From Nostoc sp. NOS(2021) (GTDB taxonomy: Bacteria; Cyanobacteriota; Cyanobacteriia; Cyanobacteriales; Nostocaceae): a stretch of DNA of 40,102 nt. Position numbers and translations under genes: made by a program. The stretch is taken from the NCBI RefSeq assembly GCF_017115025.1, contig NZ_JABXKM010000179.1, forward strand, positions 1-40,102, given 5' to 3'. Below the pieces are notes generated by a model that made no database searches, was not told the origin of the DNA, and saw only the letters and a program-made list of their open reading frames with translations. Below are positions 16,401-25,700 of this stretch, one piece after another. Every line of letters starts with the position of its first letter. Positions within the stretch are counted from its first letter, which is position 1.

Positions 16401-18102
16401 TCTGAGCGCAAGTATCTATATGTTTTCTAAAGGTGGGTTCAACTTGGTATAATTCTCGCGCCATATTCACATATTGCGCTCCTTGTCCGGAAAACATGAA
16501 GATGACTGGAGAATGAGTAGGCTTTTGGTGATAAGTGAAAACACGTTGTGGCTCAAGGAATGTCAGTACTTTCACTACATCATCTTGATTATGACAAACC
16601 ACCATACGGCGATGGTCAAATGCCCTACGACCTAATTGTAGAGTATGAGCTACATCAGGGAGATTCAAATCAGGATGATGCTGAAGGTGAGCAACTAGAG
16701 AAGCTGTAGTTGTTTCCAGTGCTGTACTGGTTTTGGCTGAAAGCAGCAACAATTGCCAAGGGCGAGAAGTACTAGAGGGTTGAACAATTGGGGCTTCTTC
16801 CAAAATAACATGAGCATTAGTGCCTCCAACTCCAAAAGAACTGACACCAGCTCTGCGGGGAGTCCCGTTGGTCTTCCACTCCGATAACTTGGTATTAACG
16901 TAAAAAGGACTATTAGCGAAGTCTATCTCTGGATTAGGTTGTTCAAAGTGTAAGCTGGGAGGCATCAAGTTATGTTTGAGCGCCATAACCGTTTTGATTA
17001 AGCCAGTTACACCAGAAGCTATATTCAAATGTCCAATATTAGGCTTTACCGAGCCGATGGCACAGAATTGCTTCTTGTTAGTGCGAGCTTCAAACGTCTT
17101 CTTGAGAGCACTGATTTCAATTGGGTCTCCTAAGGTTGTACCGGTTCCATGAGTCTCAATATAGGTTATTGTCTCCGGATTAAACCCAGCATTCGCCTGA
17201 GCCTCAACAATCACTTTGGTTTGGCCACCCACACTAGGAGCTGTGTAACCCACTTTGGCTGCACCATCGTTATTGATGGCTGAACTTTTAATTACTGCAT
17301 GAATGCAGTCGCCATCTGCAAAAGCATCTTCTAATCTCTTGAGGACGACAATGCCTATCCCGTCGCCGAAAATAGTTCCTTGTCCTTTAGCATCAAAGGC
17401 GCGACAACGACCATCAGGAGAAGTAATCCCCCCTTCTTGATAGAAATAACCTTGCTTTTGCAGAGACTGTATCGAAACGCCACCTGCCAAAGCCAGATCG
17501 CACTCGTAGTTTAGCAATCCTTGGCACGCTAAATGAACAGCTACCAATGAGGTGGAACAAGCCGTGCTTATGTTAATACTTGGGCCTTTCAGGTTCAATT
17601 TATATGAAACTCGTGTGGCGGCAAAATCTTGAACATTACTAAAGAAAATTGAGGAACCCATTGATTTGATTATATCTGGATTTGAACCCAGCTTACTAAG
17701 CATATAGATACTCAGGTTGGTTCCTACGTAAATACCAGTCAAGCCTTTAGCTGCTCCAGGATCATAACCAGCGTTTTCTAGTGCTTCCCAAGCACATTCG
17801 AGAAGAAAACGATGTTGGGGGTCTATGATTTCAGCTTCCCTTGGTGAGACATCAAAGAAGGAAGCATCAAACATTTCAATATCTGACAAACGAGCGCCAG
17901 CTTTTACATACTGAGGGTCATGCAACGATGCTGGGTCTATACCTGAATCTTCTAATTCTTTATCACTGAAGAAAGAAATCGACTCCTGTCCATTACACAG
18001 ATTATGCCAAAATTCATCAATATTTTTGGCTTTTGGAAAACGACCAGACATCCCGATTACAGCTATGCCTTTCATGGAATCATGGATTTGTTGGTTATCC
18101 AT
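13486..18102 (-). CDS. Type I PKS module PKS-4: KS-AT-(dead KR)-ACP
   Basis: The protein is 1538 aa. KS (about 10-435) has the active Cys near 179 in TACSTS, plus HGTGT and the NIGH motif. AT (about 535-850) has GHSIGEY near 627 and HAFH near 728, which indicates malonyl-CoA. The KR (about 1160-1390) keeps Ser and Tyr (SSSASIFGG..LYSGVN). However, its NADPH loop TGGLGGIG has become PGGLESFG, the following arginine is lost (IFIEDS), HAAG has become YSTV, and the Lys position appears as Gln (LLDSQLHKM). The KR is therefore probably inactive and the beta-keto group stays. The ACP has GGDS near 1474. It has no DH or ER. The AT region is almost identical to that of PKS-3. The ATG overlaps the end of PKS-3 by 8 bp, with AGGAGG ahead. 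The last malonate before beta-alanine is its likely contribution. Confidence 0.93.
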   Translation of the reverse strand: MDNQQIHDSMKGIAVIGMSGRFPKAKNIDEFWHNLCNGQESISFFSDKELEDSGIDPASLHDPQYVKAGARLSDIEMFDASFFDVSPREAEIIDPQHRFLLECAWEALENAGYDPGAAKGLTGIYVGTNLSIYMLSKLGSNPDIIKSMGSSIFFSNVQDFAATRVSYKLNLKGPSINISTACSTSLVAVHLACQGLLNYECDLALAGGVSIQSLQKQGYFYQEGGITSPDGRCRAFDAKGQGTIFGDGIGIVVLKRLEDAFADGDCIHAVIKSSAINNDGAAKVGYTAPSVGGQTKVIVEAQANAGFNPETITYIETHGTGTTLGDPIEISALKKTFEARTNKKQFCAIGSVKPNIGHLNIASGVTGLIKTVMALKHNLMPPSLHFEQPNPEIDFANSPFYVNTKLSEWKTNGTPRRAGVSSFGVGGTNAHVILEEAPIVQPSSTSRPWQLLLLSAKTSTALETTTASLVAHLQHHPDLNLPDVAHTLQLGRRAFDHRRMVVCHNQDDVVKVLTFLEPQRVFTYHQKPTHSPVIFMFSGQGAQYVNMARELYQVEPTFRKHIDTCAQILQTHLNLDIRHILFSKEEQIETATQQLQQTAFTQSALFVIEYGLAQLLMSWGVRPEAMIGHSIGEYVAATIAGVFSLEDAIEVVATRGKLMQQLPPGSMLAIPLPHKDVQSLLDAQSLVEVAAINSPSSCVVSGTVEAIATLQNQLSSKEIESRLLHTSHAFHSVMMEPILEAFVQAVKKVKLNPPRIRFISNVTGTWITDEQATNPNYWGQHLRQTVRFSDGISQLLQFEGVFLEIGPGRTLSTLTTQHLLPEAKQVVLTCLRHPKEQQSDVSFLLQTLGRLWLFGVEIDWSGFYTHEQRHRLPLPTYPFERQRYWIDAKSPSLSTNSNSLTLDKKQDIANWFYTPSWKRSLLPPSRPELEDEQWLLFVDECGVGSQLVNKLEQNGKNVIVVKLGQHFSKLSQHVYAINPQSRDDYDALLKELITLGKIPQNIAYLWSLNTFENRQTGDYLEFNSLLLLTQSFSQLKISERLQIWVVSNQTQEVNGNETLDPEKATVLGLCKVISHEFPNIVCRSIDFVLTNRPDAKGAEGRAGDDRSYIVDQIISEFAVLSPDLVIAYRDRYRWVQTFESVRLESAVEEKTPLRKQGVYLFPGGLESFGVGLAKYLAKTLQATLIFIEDSTFPHKDEYSQWLETHAQEDEVSCKIQELMELEKLGVKFLVVCADRTNYEQMHYSLAPERICQIDGVIYSTVTTRENILCSIPEIGKTELGKLLDSQLHKMTVLEQVLQSIKIDFCVIISSSASIFGGIGLSLYSGVNQLIDTFTQRHNQNNSLPWVCINWHKLQLNTTQKQKTLGQASGVELAITEAESVEVFKRIFSLRQGTQFIVSPVDIKAWSDRTFNLDSLLDSKSSSQVDSSPRYSRPNLNNSYVAPTNELEKQIAEIWQEVLGIAEVGIYDNFYELGGDSLIATRLVSRLQAKFPVELSLRDLFLQAMIPIKQAEMIEQLLLEKIEEFSEEEVEMFFANRAD
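15443..16506. repeat. 1,064-bp AT-domain repeat, copy in PKS-4
   Basis: This copy aligns without gaps to 20103-21166 at a constant offset of 4,660. My line-by-line reading found 10 mismatches, all between 15877 and 15991 (15877, 15882, 15889, 15904, 15907-15909, 15916, 15958, 15991). The left 434 bp and right 515 bp are identical. Outside the block the two genes diverge sharply. The translated block differs by a single residue (EAF versus EPF). Confidence 0.95.
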
Positions 18103-21100
18103 CTGCCTTCCTCCTTTGTTTCATTAATTGTCTTTTTTCTTGCATAGCTGCTTCTTTTCTGCTGGCACGTTCATCAGCTTGCTGAAATGTTGGTTGTTCA
18201 ACCTGTTGTCCATCAAGATATTCTGCCAAGGCATTTATAGTTGAATACTCAAATAGGTCAGCGATTAATAAATTTTTATTTAATGTTTTTATAAGTTTAC
18301 TGCGAACCTGAATTATGAGTAGTGAATCTCCACCTAATTCAAAGAAATTATCATGGAGACCTACATCTTTTATCCCAAGAACTTCTTGCCAGATGTTAGC
18401 AATCGTTTGTTCAATTTCGTTTTCAGGAGCAACATATAAATTCTGTAAATCAGGTCTGGTATGGAGTGATAATGAATTTACTGGTTGGGTAGCTACTTTT
18501 TCTTGAAAAGATTCAAAGTTAATCCATTGGTCAATTCTCGCTTGAAGTTCTCCAGTCGAGACAACTACATGATTGAATTCACTATAGTTCAAAATCCTTT
18601 GAAAAGCTTCTAAACCTTCTTTAGGGTCAAACGCAAATTCAGTCACACTTGTGCCAACAGATGTACTTTGTTTGTTTTCTTTTTCAAGTTGCCAGCTATC
18701 CCAGCTTACACTTATCCAAGAGACGGGATGGCTCTGATTATGTTGGTGTACAAAAGCGTCCATAAAGATATTCGCTGCTGAGTAGGCAACAAATCCTAAT
18801 CCTCCTAAAACGGATGATAAGGAAGACAGCAGTAAACAAAAATCAAGCTCTCTATCTTGTAAAACCTTATCTAATACTAAGAGTCCGTGTACTTTTGGTT
18901 GAAATTGCCGATCGCAATCAGTTTTACTTATCTTTTCAATAGCTCCAGAAGACTTGCCTCCAAGTATTCCAGCAGCATGAACCACACCGTTGAGTTTACC
19001 AAACCTTGACTCTGCTTGAGCGATCGCCAAATGCATTTGTTCTGTGTTGCTCACATCAGCACTCACTACCAAAACTTCTGCACCCAACTGTTCGAGTTGT
19101 CGGATTTTGAGAATCTTACGGCTAGTGCTATCTGTCTCATCATGAGTCAGCAACCATTGTTCCCACTCGTCTTTTTTGGGCAAAGCTGTTCGTCCGGTCA
19201 ACAGCAGTTTTGCTTGCACAGTTTCAGCTAAGTATTCTGCCACAACAAGTCCAATCCCTCCGAGTCCACCTGTAATTAGATAGACTCCCCTTTGCCTTAA
19301 TCGCGGCTTGACAATTTTCGCTTTATCAAAGCGCACTGGCTGAAAAGATTGCACCCAGCGATTGATACCTCGATAGGCAATCATTTGGTCACAGGTAGAA
19401 ACTGTCAGTTCCGTCAGTAATTTTTCTACGAGTTGTTCTTCTTGCCAGCTTCCACATTCAGGAAGAATAACATCGATACTACGACAGATGATATTTGAGT
19501 ATTCTTGAGATATTACTTTAATTGGTCCAAGTAAAGTTGCTTTTTCTGGACATAGCTCCTCAGTTGCTGTTACTGGCTGTAGGTTGTTAGAAATGGCTGC
19601 TATTTGTACTTCATCAGCCATTTCCCGTCTTCCCAAAGCTTGGGCAAGAAATAGCAGACTGTAAAATCCGATGAATTGGGCTTTATCAACTTCTTCGAGT
19701 TCTAATTCTTTGCCATTGACAGGTGTGACACTCCACAAATGAGCTATTGTCTTTGGCAACTTCTGTTGTATTGACAGTTCCTTGATTAAGGCATCGTAAT
19801 TATTGGGTTGTTGAGGATTTATAATATACTGGCACTCATTGAGCTTGGTGAACTCACTTCCAACTGTTACGGTAATAACATCCCGATTTTGTTGTTGGAG
19901 TTGTTTGACTAGTTTGGTACCCAAGCCACACTCATCGATAAATACCAAAATACAAGATAATTGCTCTACTAATTCCTTGTGTTCGAGTTGTGGTGCAGTT
20001 AAGGATGGTTTCCAGAAAGGGATGTAGAACCAATCAGCAATGTCGGGCTTTTTGCCTAATGATACTAGTGTTGCATGGTCATCAATTCCTTGTTTTTTAG
20101 GTTCAATCCAGTATCTTTGTCGCTCAAAAGGATAAGTAGGCAAAGGCAGACGATGACGCTGCTCGTGAGTATAAAATCCTGACCAATCTATTTCTACTCC
20201 AAATAGCCACAGCCGACCTAATGTCTGTAACAAAAAGCTAACATCTGATTGTTGTTCTTTAGGATGGCGTAAACAAGTCAACACTACTTGTTTCGCTTCT
20301 GGCAAGAGATGTTGCGTTGTTAATGTGCTTAATGTCCGCCCCGGACCAATCTCCAGAAAAACACCTTCAAATTGCAACAATTGAGATATTCCATCTGAAA
20401 ATCTGACAGTTTGTCGTAAATGCTGGCCCCAGTAGTTGGGATTTGTAGCTTGTTCATCGGTAATCCACGTACCAGTGACGTTGGAAATGAAGCGAATACG
20501 TGGTGGATTTAGCTTCACTTTTTTCACGGCTTGCACAAATGGTTCCAAGATCGGTTCCATCATCACGCTATGAAATGCATGAGATGTATGCAACAGCCGA
20601 GATTCTATTTCTTTGGAGGATAATTGATTTTGGAGTGTGGCGATCGCTTCAACAGTACCAGAAACCACGCACGAAGATGGACTGTTAATCGCTGCTACTT
20701 CGACCAATGACTGTGCATCTAAAAGGGATTGCACATCTTTGTGTGGCAGTGGAATTGCCAGCATACTTCCTGGTGGCAATTGTTGCATTAGTTTTCCTCG
20801 TGTTGCCACCACTTCTATTGCATCTTCTAGGGAAAATACACCTGCAATGGTTGCGGCGACATATTCCCCAATGCTGTGCCCAATCATCGCTTCTGGACGC
20901 ACTCCCCATGACATTAATAACTGAGCCAGGCCGTACTCGATGACAAATAATGCGCTTTGGGTGAACGCTGTTTGTTGGAGTTGTTGGGTAGCAGTTTCAA
21001 TTTGTTCTTCTTTGGAGAAGAGTATATGGCGGATATCTAGATTAAGGTGGGTTTGAAGAATCTGAGCGCAAGTATCTATATGTTTTCTAAAGGTGGGTTC

Positions 21101-22759
21101 AACTTGGTATAATTCTCGCGCCATATTCACATATTGCGCTCCTTGTCCGGAAAACATGAAGATGACAGGCTGTTCTCTATGATCCTGGTATGTAGTAAAA
21201 ACCCGTATGAGATCGTGTGTTTCCAAGGCGGTTACAGCATCCTTAATGTTCTGACAAACCAACACTCGGCGATGGTTAAAAGCCCGACGACCTACTTGTA
21301 GAGTATGAGCCACATTGGCTAGATTTATATCCGGATGCTGTTTTAAATACGCAACCAAATTTGCAGTTGCAGTTTCAAGTGCTGAACTAGTTTTGGCTGA
21401 TAATAAAAGCAAATGCCAAGGTCTTAATTCTTCAAAATGTTTGATTTCAGGGGCTTCTTCAAGAATAATGTGGGCATTAGTTCCACCAAATCCCAAAGAA
21501 CTAACTCCAGCCCGACGGGGAGTACCGTTCGCTTTCCACTCTACAAGTTCAGTATTAACATAGAAAGGGCTGTTAACAAAATCTATCTGAGGATTGGGAA
21601 CTTCAAAATTTATGCTAGGAGGTATTTGTTTGTATTTCAATGCCAAGACAGTCTTGATGAGACTTGCTACACCAGATGCTGTATCTAGATGTCCAATATT
21701 TGGTTTGACTGAACCGATAGCGCAGAAGCCATTTTTCTTTGTAAAGGTACGAAAAGCCTTAGTTAGCGCTGCAATTTCCACTGGATCGCCAGTAGCTGTT
21801 CCAGTTCCATGTGTTTCTATATACGAGATATCATCAGCATCTATTCCAGCATTTCCTAGAGCCTCTACGACTACTTCTGCTTGACCATCTACACTCGGTG
21901 CTGTATAACTAACTTTCAAAGAACCGTCGTTGTTAATTGCTGAACCCTTAATAACTGCATGAATGTAGTCTCTATCCGCAATAGCATCTTTTAACCTTTT
22001 TAATACGATAATTCCAAGCCCACTGCCAAAAATGGTACCTTGCGCTTTAGCATCAAAGGCACGACAGTGACCATCAGGAGAATAAATTCCATCTTCTTGA
22101 TAGAAATAGCCTGATTTTTGTGGAACTGCGATCGCAACCCCACCTGCTAAAGCAATATCACACTCTTCATCTAGTAAACTTTTGCAGGCTAAGTGTACAG
22201 CAACTAATGAAGTAGAGCAGTAAGTTTGGATACCTATACTTGGTCCTTTTAGATTTAGTTTGTATGAGATATTTGTGCTAATAAAATCTTTATTAAAAGT
22301 ATGTTTATTTGAAAAATTTATCAAATTAGAGTTGGAAAAAATATTGTTAAGAAAGTAACTGTTTGTGCTTGTTCCAGCATAAACCCCAATCAACCCGTCA
22401 TAGGTTTCTGGATCATATCCAGCGTTTTCAAGAGCTTCCCAGGCACACTCCATGAAGAAGCGTTGTTGGGGGTCTATAACTTCAGCTTCTTTAGGGCTAA
22501 AGCCAAAAAACCTAGCATCAAAACCCTCAATATTTTCTAGTACAGGTGCTGCCTTAACATAATTTGGGTCATTTAAAACAGCCTTTTCAATATTTAAATC
22601 TACTAAATCATCATTTGAGAAAAATGAAACAGACTCAACTCCATTTTGTAAATTATGCCAAAAATCATCGATATTTTTTGCGCCAGGAAACCGACCAGAC
22701 ATTCCCACTAATGCTATATCTAAATCTGCTGTTTGTTCTAATATTGTATTGATGCTCAT
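18095..22759 (-). CDS. Type I PKS module PKS-3: KS-AT-KR-ACP
   Basis: The protein is 1554 aa. KS (about 14-440) has the active Cys near 180, in the unusual context TYCSTSL rather than TACSTSL, and HGTGT and NIGH are intact. AT (about 535-850) has GHSIGEY near 626 and HAFH near 727, which points to malonyl-CoA. The KR (about 1160-1390) looks functional: TGGLGGIG near 1165, LTGR, SADV, HAAG, the Lys in QFQPKVHG, and SSLSSVLGG..AYSAAN with catalytic Ser, Tyr and Asn. It should leave a beta-hydroxyl. The ACP has GGDS near 1477. The C-terminal tail is short and basic (KRQLMKQRRK), as in docking segments. It starts 38 bp after PKS-2 and ends inside the start of PKS-4. It appears mosaic: its AT is shared with PKS-4, its post-AT linker and first KR half with PKS-2. 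Confidence 0.94.
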   Translation of the reverse strand: MSINTILEQTADLDIALVGMSGRFPGAKNIDDFWHNLQNGVESVSFFSNDDLVDLNIEKAVLNDPNYVKAAPVLENIEGFDARFFGFSPKEAEVIDPQQRFFMECAWEALENAGYDPETYDGLIGVYAGTSTNSYFLNNIFSNSNLINFSNKHTFNKDFISTNISYKLNLKGPSIGIQTYCSTSLVAVHLACKSLLDEECDIALAGGVAIAVPQKSGYFYQEDGIYSPDGHCRAFDAKAQGTIFGSGLGIIVLKRLKDAIADRDYIHAVIKGSAINNDGSLKVSYTAPSVDGQAEVVVEALGNAGIDADDISYIETHGTGTATGDPVEIAALTKAFRTFTKKNGFCAIGSVKPNIGHLDTASGVASLIKTVLALKYKQIPPSINFEVPNPQIDFVNSPFYVNTELVEWKANGTPRRAGVSSLGFGGTNAHIILEEAPEIKHFEELRPWHLLLLSAKTSSALETATANLVAYLKQHPDINLANVAHTLQVGRRAFNHRRVLVCQNIKDAVTALETHDLIRVFTTYQDHREQPVIFMFSGQGAQYVNMARELYQVEPTFRKHIDTCAQILQTHLNLDIRHILFSKEEQIETATQQLQQTAFTQSALFVIEYGLAQLLMSWGVRPEAMIGHSIGEYVAATIAGVFSLEDAIEVVATRGKLMQQLPPGSMLAIPLPHKDVQSLLDAQSLVEVAAINSPSSCVVSGTVEAIATLQNQLSSKEIESRLLHTSHAFHSVMMEPILEPFVQAVKKVKLNPPRIRFISNVTGTWITDEQATNPNYWGQHLRQTVRFSDGISQLLQFEGVFLEIGPGRTLSTLTTQHLLPEAKQVVLTCLRHPKEQQSDVSFLLQTLGRLWLFGVEIDWSGFYTHEQRHRLPLPTYPFERQRYWIEPKKQGIDDHATLVSLGKKPDIADWFYIPFWKPSLTAPQLEHKELVEQLSCILVFIDECGLGTKLVKQLQQQNRDVITVTVGSEFTKLNECQYIINPQQPNNYDALIKELSIQQKLPKTIAHLWSVTPVNGKELELEEVDKAQFIGFYSLLFLAQALGRREMADEVQIAAISNNLQPVTATEELCPEKATLLGPIKVISQEYSNIICRSIDVILPECGSWQEEQLVEKLLTELTVSTCDQMIAYRGINRWVQSFQPVRFDKAKIVKPRLRQRGVYLITGGLGGIGLVVAEYLAETVQAKLLLTGRTALPKKDEWEQWLLTHDETDSTSRKILKIRQLEQLGAEVLVVSADVSNTEQMHLAIAQAESRFGKLNGVVHAAGILGGKSSGAIEKISKTDCDRQFQPKVHGLLVLDKVLQDRELDFCLLLSSLSSVLGGLGFVAYSAANIFMDAFVHQHNQSHPVSWISVSWDSWQLEKENKQSTSVGTSVTEFAFDPKEGLEAFQRILNYSEFNHVVVSTGELQARIDQWINFESFQEKVATQPVNSLSLHTRPDLQNLYVAPENEIEQTIANIWQEVLGIKDVGLHDNFFELGGDSLLIIQVRSKLIKTLNKNLLIADLFEYSTINALAEYLDGQQVEQPTFQQADERASRKEAAMQEKRQLMKQRRKADG
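18110..18115 (-). promoter_or_regulatory. Ribosome binding site AGGAGG of PKS-4, inside the PKS-3 coding end
   Basis: On the minus strand AGGAGG lies 7 bases before the PKS-4 ATG (18102-18100). It also encodes part of the last codons of PKS-3, whose TAA is at 18097-18095. The 8-bp overlap implies coupled translation and roughly equal amounts of the two modules. Confidence 0.75.
20103..21166. repeat. 1,064-bp AT-domain repeat, copy in PKS-3
   Basis: Partner of 15443-16506. The identity begins at the codons for the post-AT RYWI segment and ends just upstream of the VIFMFSGQG start of the AT. The repeat therefore coincides with the whole AT domain plus the short C-terminal linker. That is what a gene conversion or natural AT replacement would leave. 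Confidence 0.95.
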
Positions 22760-22797
22760 TATGTTTTTTGTAAGTCAATCTAAGCTAACTGATTTTT

Positions 22798-25700
22798 CTA
22801 GTTTTTTAGAATTTTTATTTGCCTTCTTTTTTGTCCTCGACTTAGCCTTTGTTCAAAAGTATTTTTCTCGGATTCTTCAGGCATTAAAATCTTTGCCATC
22901 GAGCCTACGTTTGGACATTCATAAAGTGTTGCAACAGAAATATTTAAATCAAATTCCCTATTTAAATGGGCAATAACTTGAATACCTATAAGTGAATCAC
23001 CGCCAAGTTCAAAAAAATTGTCATGGATTCCTATCTTTTCAATTCCAAGATTATTTTGCCAAATACCCACAAGCTTTCGCTCAATTTCATTTCTAGGTGC
23101 AATATAATCATTACTCAGTTCAGGTCTGGGATATTTTGAGTTTAATTCATTGACGGTTTCTAAAAATTCTAGAACTTCTGCTGCATTATAAGAATTGTAT
23201 TGCTCTAGTGAATTCAGGAAGTCAGAGGGGGATACTACAACTTGGGTTATTGTACTTCCTAAAATACGCATAAAAGCATCTACACCCTCATGAGGTGACA
23301 TTCCTTGTTGTTTAACATTTTCTGCACGCAATTCTTGAATCTTTTGGGGACGTGCTGTGTTCACTCCCATCCCAACTTCTTGCCAAGCTCCCCAGTTTAT
23401 ACTTGTGATCAATCTGCCACTTTTCGAGGTATTACAGTGAGCAAAGGCGTCAAGAAAAGCATTCGCCCCACAATAGTCTACCTGTCCAAATCCCCCTATA
23501 ATTGAACTCATTGATGATGCCAGGATAAAGAAATCCAATTGCATATCCTTAACAATAGAATCAAGAATTAGTGTGCCCTTGACTTTGGGAGCCAAAATAC
23601 TTTCTGCTTCTGACTGCGTTTTTCGCTGAATTACGCCGACTCCAGGAACTCCAGCAGTATGGATAACACCGTTTAACTGACCAAACTGTGACTGAGCTTG
23701 AGCGATCGCCAAATGCATTTGTTCTGTGTTAGTCACATCAGCGCTCATCACCAAAACTTCTGCACCCAACTGTTCGAGTTCTTGCACTTTGAGAATCTTG
23801 CGGCTGGTACTATCAGTCTGATCATGAGTGACTAACCACTGTTCCCAGTCGTCTCGGTTGGGGAAAGCTGAACGTCCGAGCAACAGCAGTTTTGCTTGTA
23901 CAGTTCGAGCTAAGTATTCTGCGATCACAAGTCCAATACCTCCAAGTCCACCTGTAATCAGATAGACTCCTCCTTCCCTTAATCGCGGTGTTTCTATCTT
24001 AGCTTCATCAAAGCGTACTGGCTCAAAACTTTGCACCCAGCGATTCAGACCTCGATAGGCAATTACTTTGTCAGAGTTAGAAACTGTCAATTCCGTCAGC
24101 AATTTTTCTACGAGTTTTTCTTCTTGCCGACTTCCTGGTGAGGGAAGAATAACATCAATACTACGACAGCTAATATTTGAGTATTCTTGGGATATGACTT
24201 TAATTGGCCCGAGTAAAGTTGCTTTTTCTGGACACAGCACCTCAGTTCCTGTAACTGGCTGTAGGTTGTTAGAAATAACTGTAATTTGTACTTCAGAAGA
24301 TGTTTCTTGTCTTCCCAGAGCTTGGGCAAGAAATAGCAGACTGTAAAATCCCCTTATTTGCGCTGTTTCAACTTTTTCAATTTCTAATTCTTGCTTATTG
24401 ATTGGTGTAACATTCCACAAATGAACAATCGTTTTTGGGAATTTCTGTTGTGTTAATAGTTCATTAATTAGGGTATTGTAATCATAATTGTGTTGAGGAT
24501 TGAGAGTATATTGATTATCGTTCAGCTTTGTGAACTCTGTGCCAACTTTTACAATAATAAGATGCTGATTTTTTTGTTCCAGTTCTTTGACTAGTTTGTT
24601 ACCCAAGCCACACTCATCGATAAACACTAAAATACAAGATTGTTGAGACGCTTGTTCGAGAGATGCTGAAGGTAAAGATGGTTTCCAAAAAGGGATATAG
24701 AACCAGTCAGCAATGTCGGGCTTTTTGCCTAGTGACACTGGAGTAGGATGGTCATAAATTCCTTGTTTTTTGGGTTCAATCCAATATCTTTGATGTTCAA
24801 AGGGATAAGTAGGCAAAGGAAGACGATGACGCCGTTCATGAGTATAAAATCCTGACCAATCTATTTCCACACCAGCCAACCATACCCGACCTAATGTCTG
24901 CAATAAATAAGCAACATCAGACTGTTGTTCTTTGACATGGCGTACACAACTCAACACTATCTGTTTGGCATTAGGCTGTAAATGCTGTGTTGTGATTGTA
25001 CTTAATGTCCGCCCAGGACCAAGCTCCAAGAAAACGCCTTCAAACTGCTGTAATAGTTGCGATATTCCAGCAGAAAATTGCACAGTTTGTCGCAAATGTT
25101 GACTCCAGTAGCCGGGATTGGTAGCATCATCATCTGTAATCCAGTTGCCTGTGACATTGGATATGAAGCGAATACGCGGCGGATTTAGCTTCATTTTTTT
25201 CACAGCCTGAGTGAATGATTCCAAGATTGGTGCCATCATCACAGAATGAAATGCATGAGATGTATGCAACAGGCGACATTCAATTCCTTTGGAGGATAAT
25301 TGATTTTGGAGTGTGGCGATCGCTTCCACAGTACCAGAAACCACGCACGAAGATGGAGTGTTAATCGCTGCTACTTCGACCAATGGCTGTGTGTTTAAAA
25401 CAGACTGCACATCTTTGTGCGGCAGTGGAATCGCCAGCATACTCCCTGTGGGCAACTGTTGCATCAGTTGTCCCCGCTTTGCCACCACTTCTATTGCATC
25501 TTCTAGGGAAAACACACCTGCAATGCTGGCCGCAACATATTCCCCAATGCTATGACCAATCATCGCCTCTGGACGCACTCCCCATTCCATCCACAACTGA
25601 GCCAGGGCATACTCGATAACAAATATTGCTGGTTGGGTAATTGCTGTTTGTTGCAGGTGTAGGGTAGCAATTTCAATTTGTTGTTCTTTAGGGAAGAGTA

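Noticed and set aside
15977-21166. Identical plus-strand ORFs of 95 and 78 aa within both AT blocks
   Set aside because: They are the same only because the AT DNA is duplicated. They are antisense to the AT domain and have no independent support.
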